38,229 nucleotides of DNA from a virus, in the IMG/VR virus record IMGVR_UViG_3300043773_002207, positions 1 to 38,229 of that record; one strand, written 5' to 3'. Of the stretch, positions 37,387 through 38,229 are shown in pieces. Position numbers and translations under genes: made by a program. Below the pieces are notes generated by a model. That model ran no database searches. It was not told the DNA's origin and saw only the letters and a list, made by a program, of their open reading frames with translations. How positions within the stretch are numbered: the first letter of the stretch is position 1; each line of letters begins with the position of its first letter.

Positions 37387-38229
37387 AGTTTCTTAACTTT
37401 CGCGAAGGCATTGGATCAGATCTTGAAGTTATCTCTTGCCCTTGACCATATATATCTTTATCTGTAGGATATACATCTCTGCCAAGTTGGGTTACACTAT
37501 ATTCTGTTGGTAAACCTTTTGGAGTCATTGTTGCAGCTCTGACCTTGTTTGCCAAAAGCTCTTTACGCAAAGCGGCAGCAATCTGACACCACGAAGATGC
37601 GTTATCTCTTGATACTGAATTTCTAGGAGTGACCCTATTTTCTATAGTTAAATCACCTAATCTCAGCATCACGTTATCATCAGCGCCATACGCATATGTT
37701 CTACTTAGTTCACATGCTACAGCAGCTCTAATATACTCAATAGCTTTAAAATTTAAAGCTGCGTCATCTGCTGATAATCCTAAAATTGTTTTAACTTCAA
37801 GTGAAAAGTTATAAACTATCTCACCAATCTCTAGTAAAGATGCATCTGGAAATAAGGATAGCAAACTTTCAGGATCTATATATAACGGACTTAACTCGGT
37901 ACCAAATATAATAATTTCATCATTTTTAAGAGTTGCAGTTGGTTTCCTAGAAGCTGATGAAGAGCTTACATAGACCTTTTGCTGAATTATAAATGGAGGA
38001 CTATTCAAAATATACACAGTAAAGATTGAAGTGTATTCTCCAATTTCATTTGGAGTAAAGTCATAAAAATATATATCATCACCAGAAGTAAGTGCTAATT
38101 GATTATCAATTATAATTATATCATTATCTTTTTTAACTGTTAATCTTACTTCATCAGGATTTACACCAACTAACTGACCAGTTTCGTCGGTATACTTTAA
38201 AGTAATATTTACTCTTACTTCATCACCTA
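37379..38229 (-). CDS. Head-tail connector-like protein with N-terminal Ig-like domain (5' end outside the window)
   Basis: The frame is open to the right window edge, with 282 residues visible, so the true start lies outside. A GTG at 38017 would give a shorter protein, but the frame upstream of it reads as good coding sequence (ITLKYTDETGQLVGVNPDEV, then LTVKKDNDII and DIYFYDFTPNEIGEYTSIFT) and forms a beta-sandwich of Ig-like type. After a Ser-rich linker the C-terminal part (about 120-230 of the visible portion; SLLSLFPDASLLEIGEIVYN, AIEYIRAAVACELSRTYAYG) is helical, as in head-tail connector proteins. The ending is polar. It is the first cistron visible and probably belongs to the neck. 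The Ig part resembles that of the neighbouring sheath-like protein. Confidence 0.65.
   Translation of the reverse strand, partial: GDEVRVNITLKYTDETGQLVGVNPDEVRLTVKKDNDIIIIDNQLALTSGDDIYFYDFTPNEIGEYTSIFTVYILNSPPFIIQQKVYVSSSSASRKPTATLKNDEIIIFGTELSPLYIDPESLLSLFPDASLLEIGEIVYNFSLEVKTILGLSADDAALNFKAIEYIRAAVACELSRTYAYGADDNVMLRLGDLTIENRVTPRNSVSRDNASSWCQIAAALRKELLANKVRAATMTPKGLPTEYSVTQLGRDVYPTDKDIYGQGQEITSRSDPMPSRKLRNYD

Noticed and set aside
37379-38017. GTG at 38017 as the start of the connector-like gene
   Set aside because: The frame continues upstream without stop to the window edge and encodes a plausible Ig-like domain; there is no clear ribosome binding site before the GTG.

Overview
The window is a late structural module of a large, AT-rich contractile-tailed (myovirus-type) bacteriophage. 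Every gene I can support lies on the minus strand, so transcription runs from base 38229 toward base 1. Genes abut or overlap by a few bases and most starts have a purine-rich ribosome binding site, as expected of one long late operon. The host is not identifiable from the sequence. A tail protein with three different peptidoglycan-hydrolase domains suggests a thick or complex murein, perhaps a Gram-positive host, but this is inference.

Order in the direction of transcription. Neck: a connector-like protein with an Ig-like front end, cut by the right window edge; a small head-closure-like protein; a first sheath-family protein with its own Ig-like N-terminus; and a terminator-like protein. 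Tail shaft: a likely major sheath and major tube, which sit as a strongly initiated, apparently less AT-rich pair between the two longest non-coding gaps, with candidate -10 boxes upstream and a perfect 13-bp hairpin downstream. Two further tube-family paralogues follow. Then come two tandem paralogous assembly chaperones, a 2170-residue tape-measure candidate, a 1536-residue protein and a small basic protein. Baseplate: a 3630-residue hub-like protein ending in a staphylococcal-nuclease-like domain, a 911-residue triple-domain murein hydrolase, an OB-fold spike protein, an unknown baseplate protein, a gp25-like wedge and a J-like protein.

The last gene, at the left edge, encodes a calcineurin-like metallophosphoesterase interrupted exactly after its GNHG motif by an intein with LAGLIDADG-type endonuclease motifs. 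It is open to base 1, so the intein C-terminus and C-extein are outside the window.

The most notable points are the intein, the giant hub with its nuclease-like tail, the expansion of tube (three), sheath (two) and chaperone (two) families, and the hairpin separating the sheath/tube pair from the rest of the tail operon. There are no tRNAs, rRNAs, CRISPR arrays or insertion sequences that I can see, and no gene-free stretch over 300 bases.
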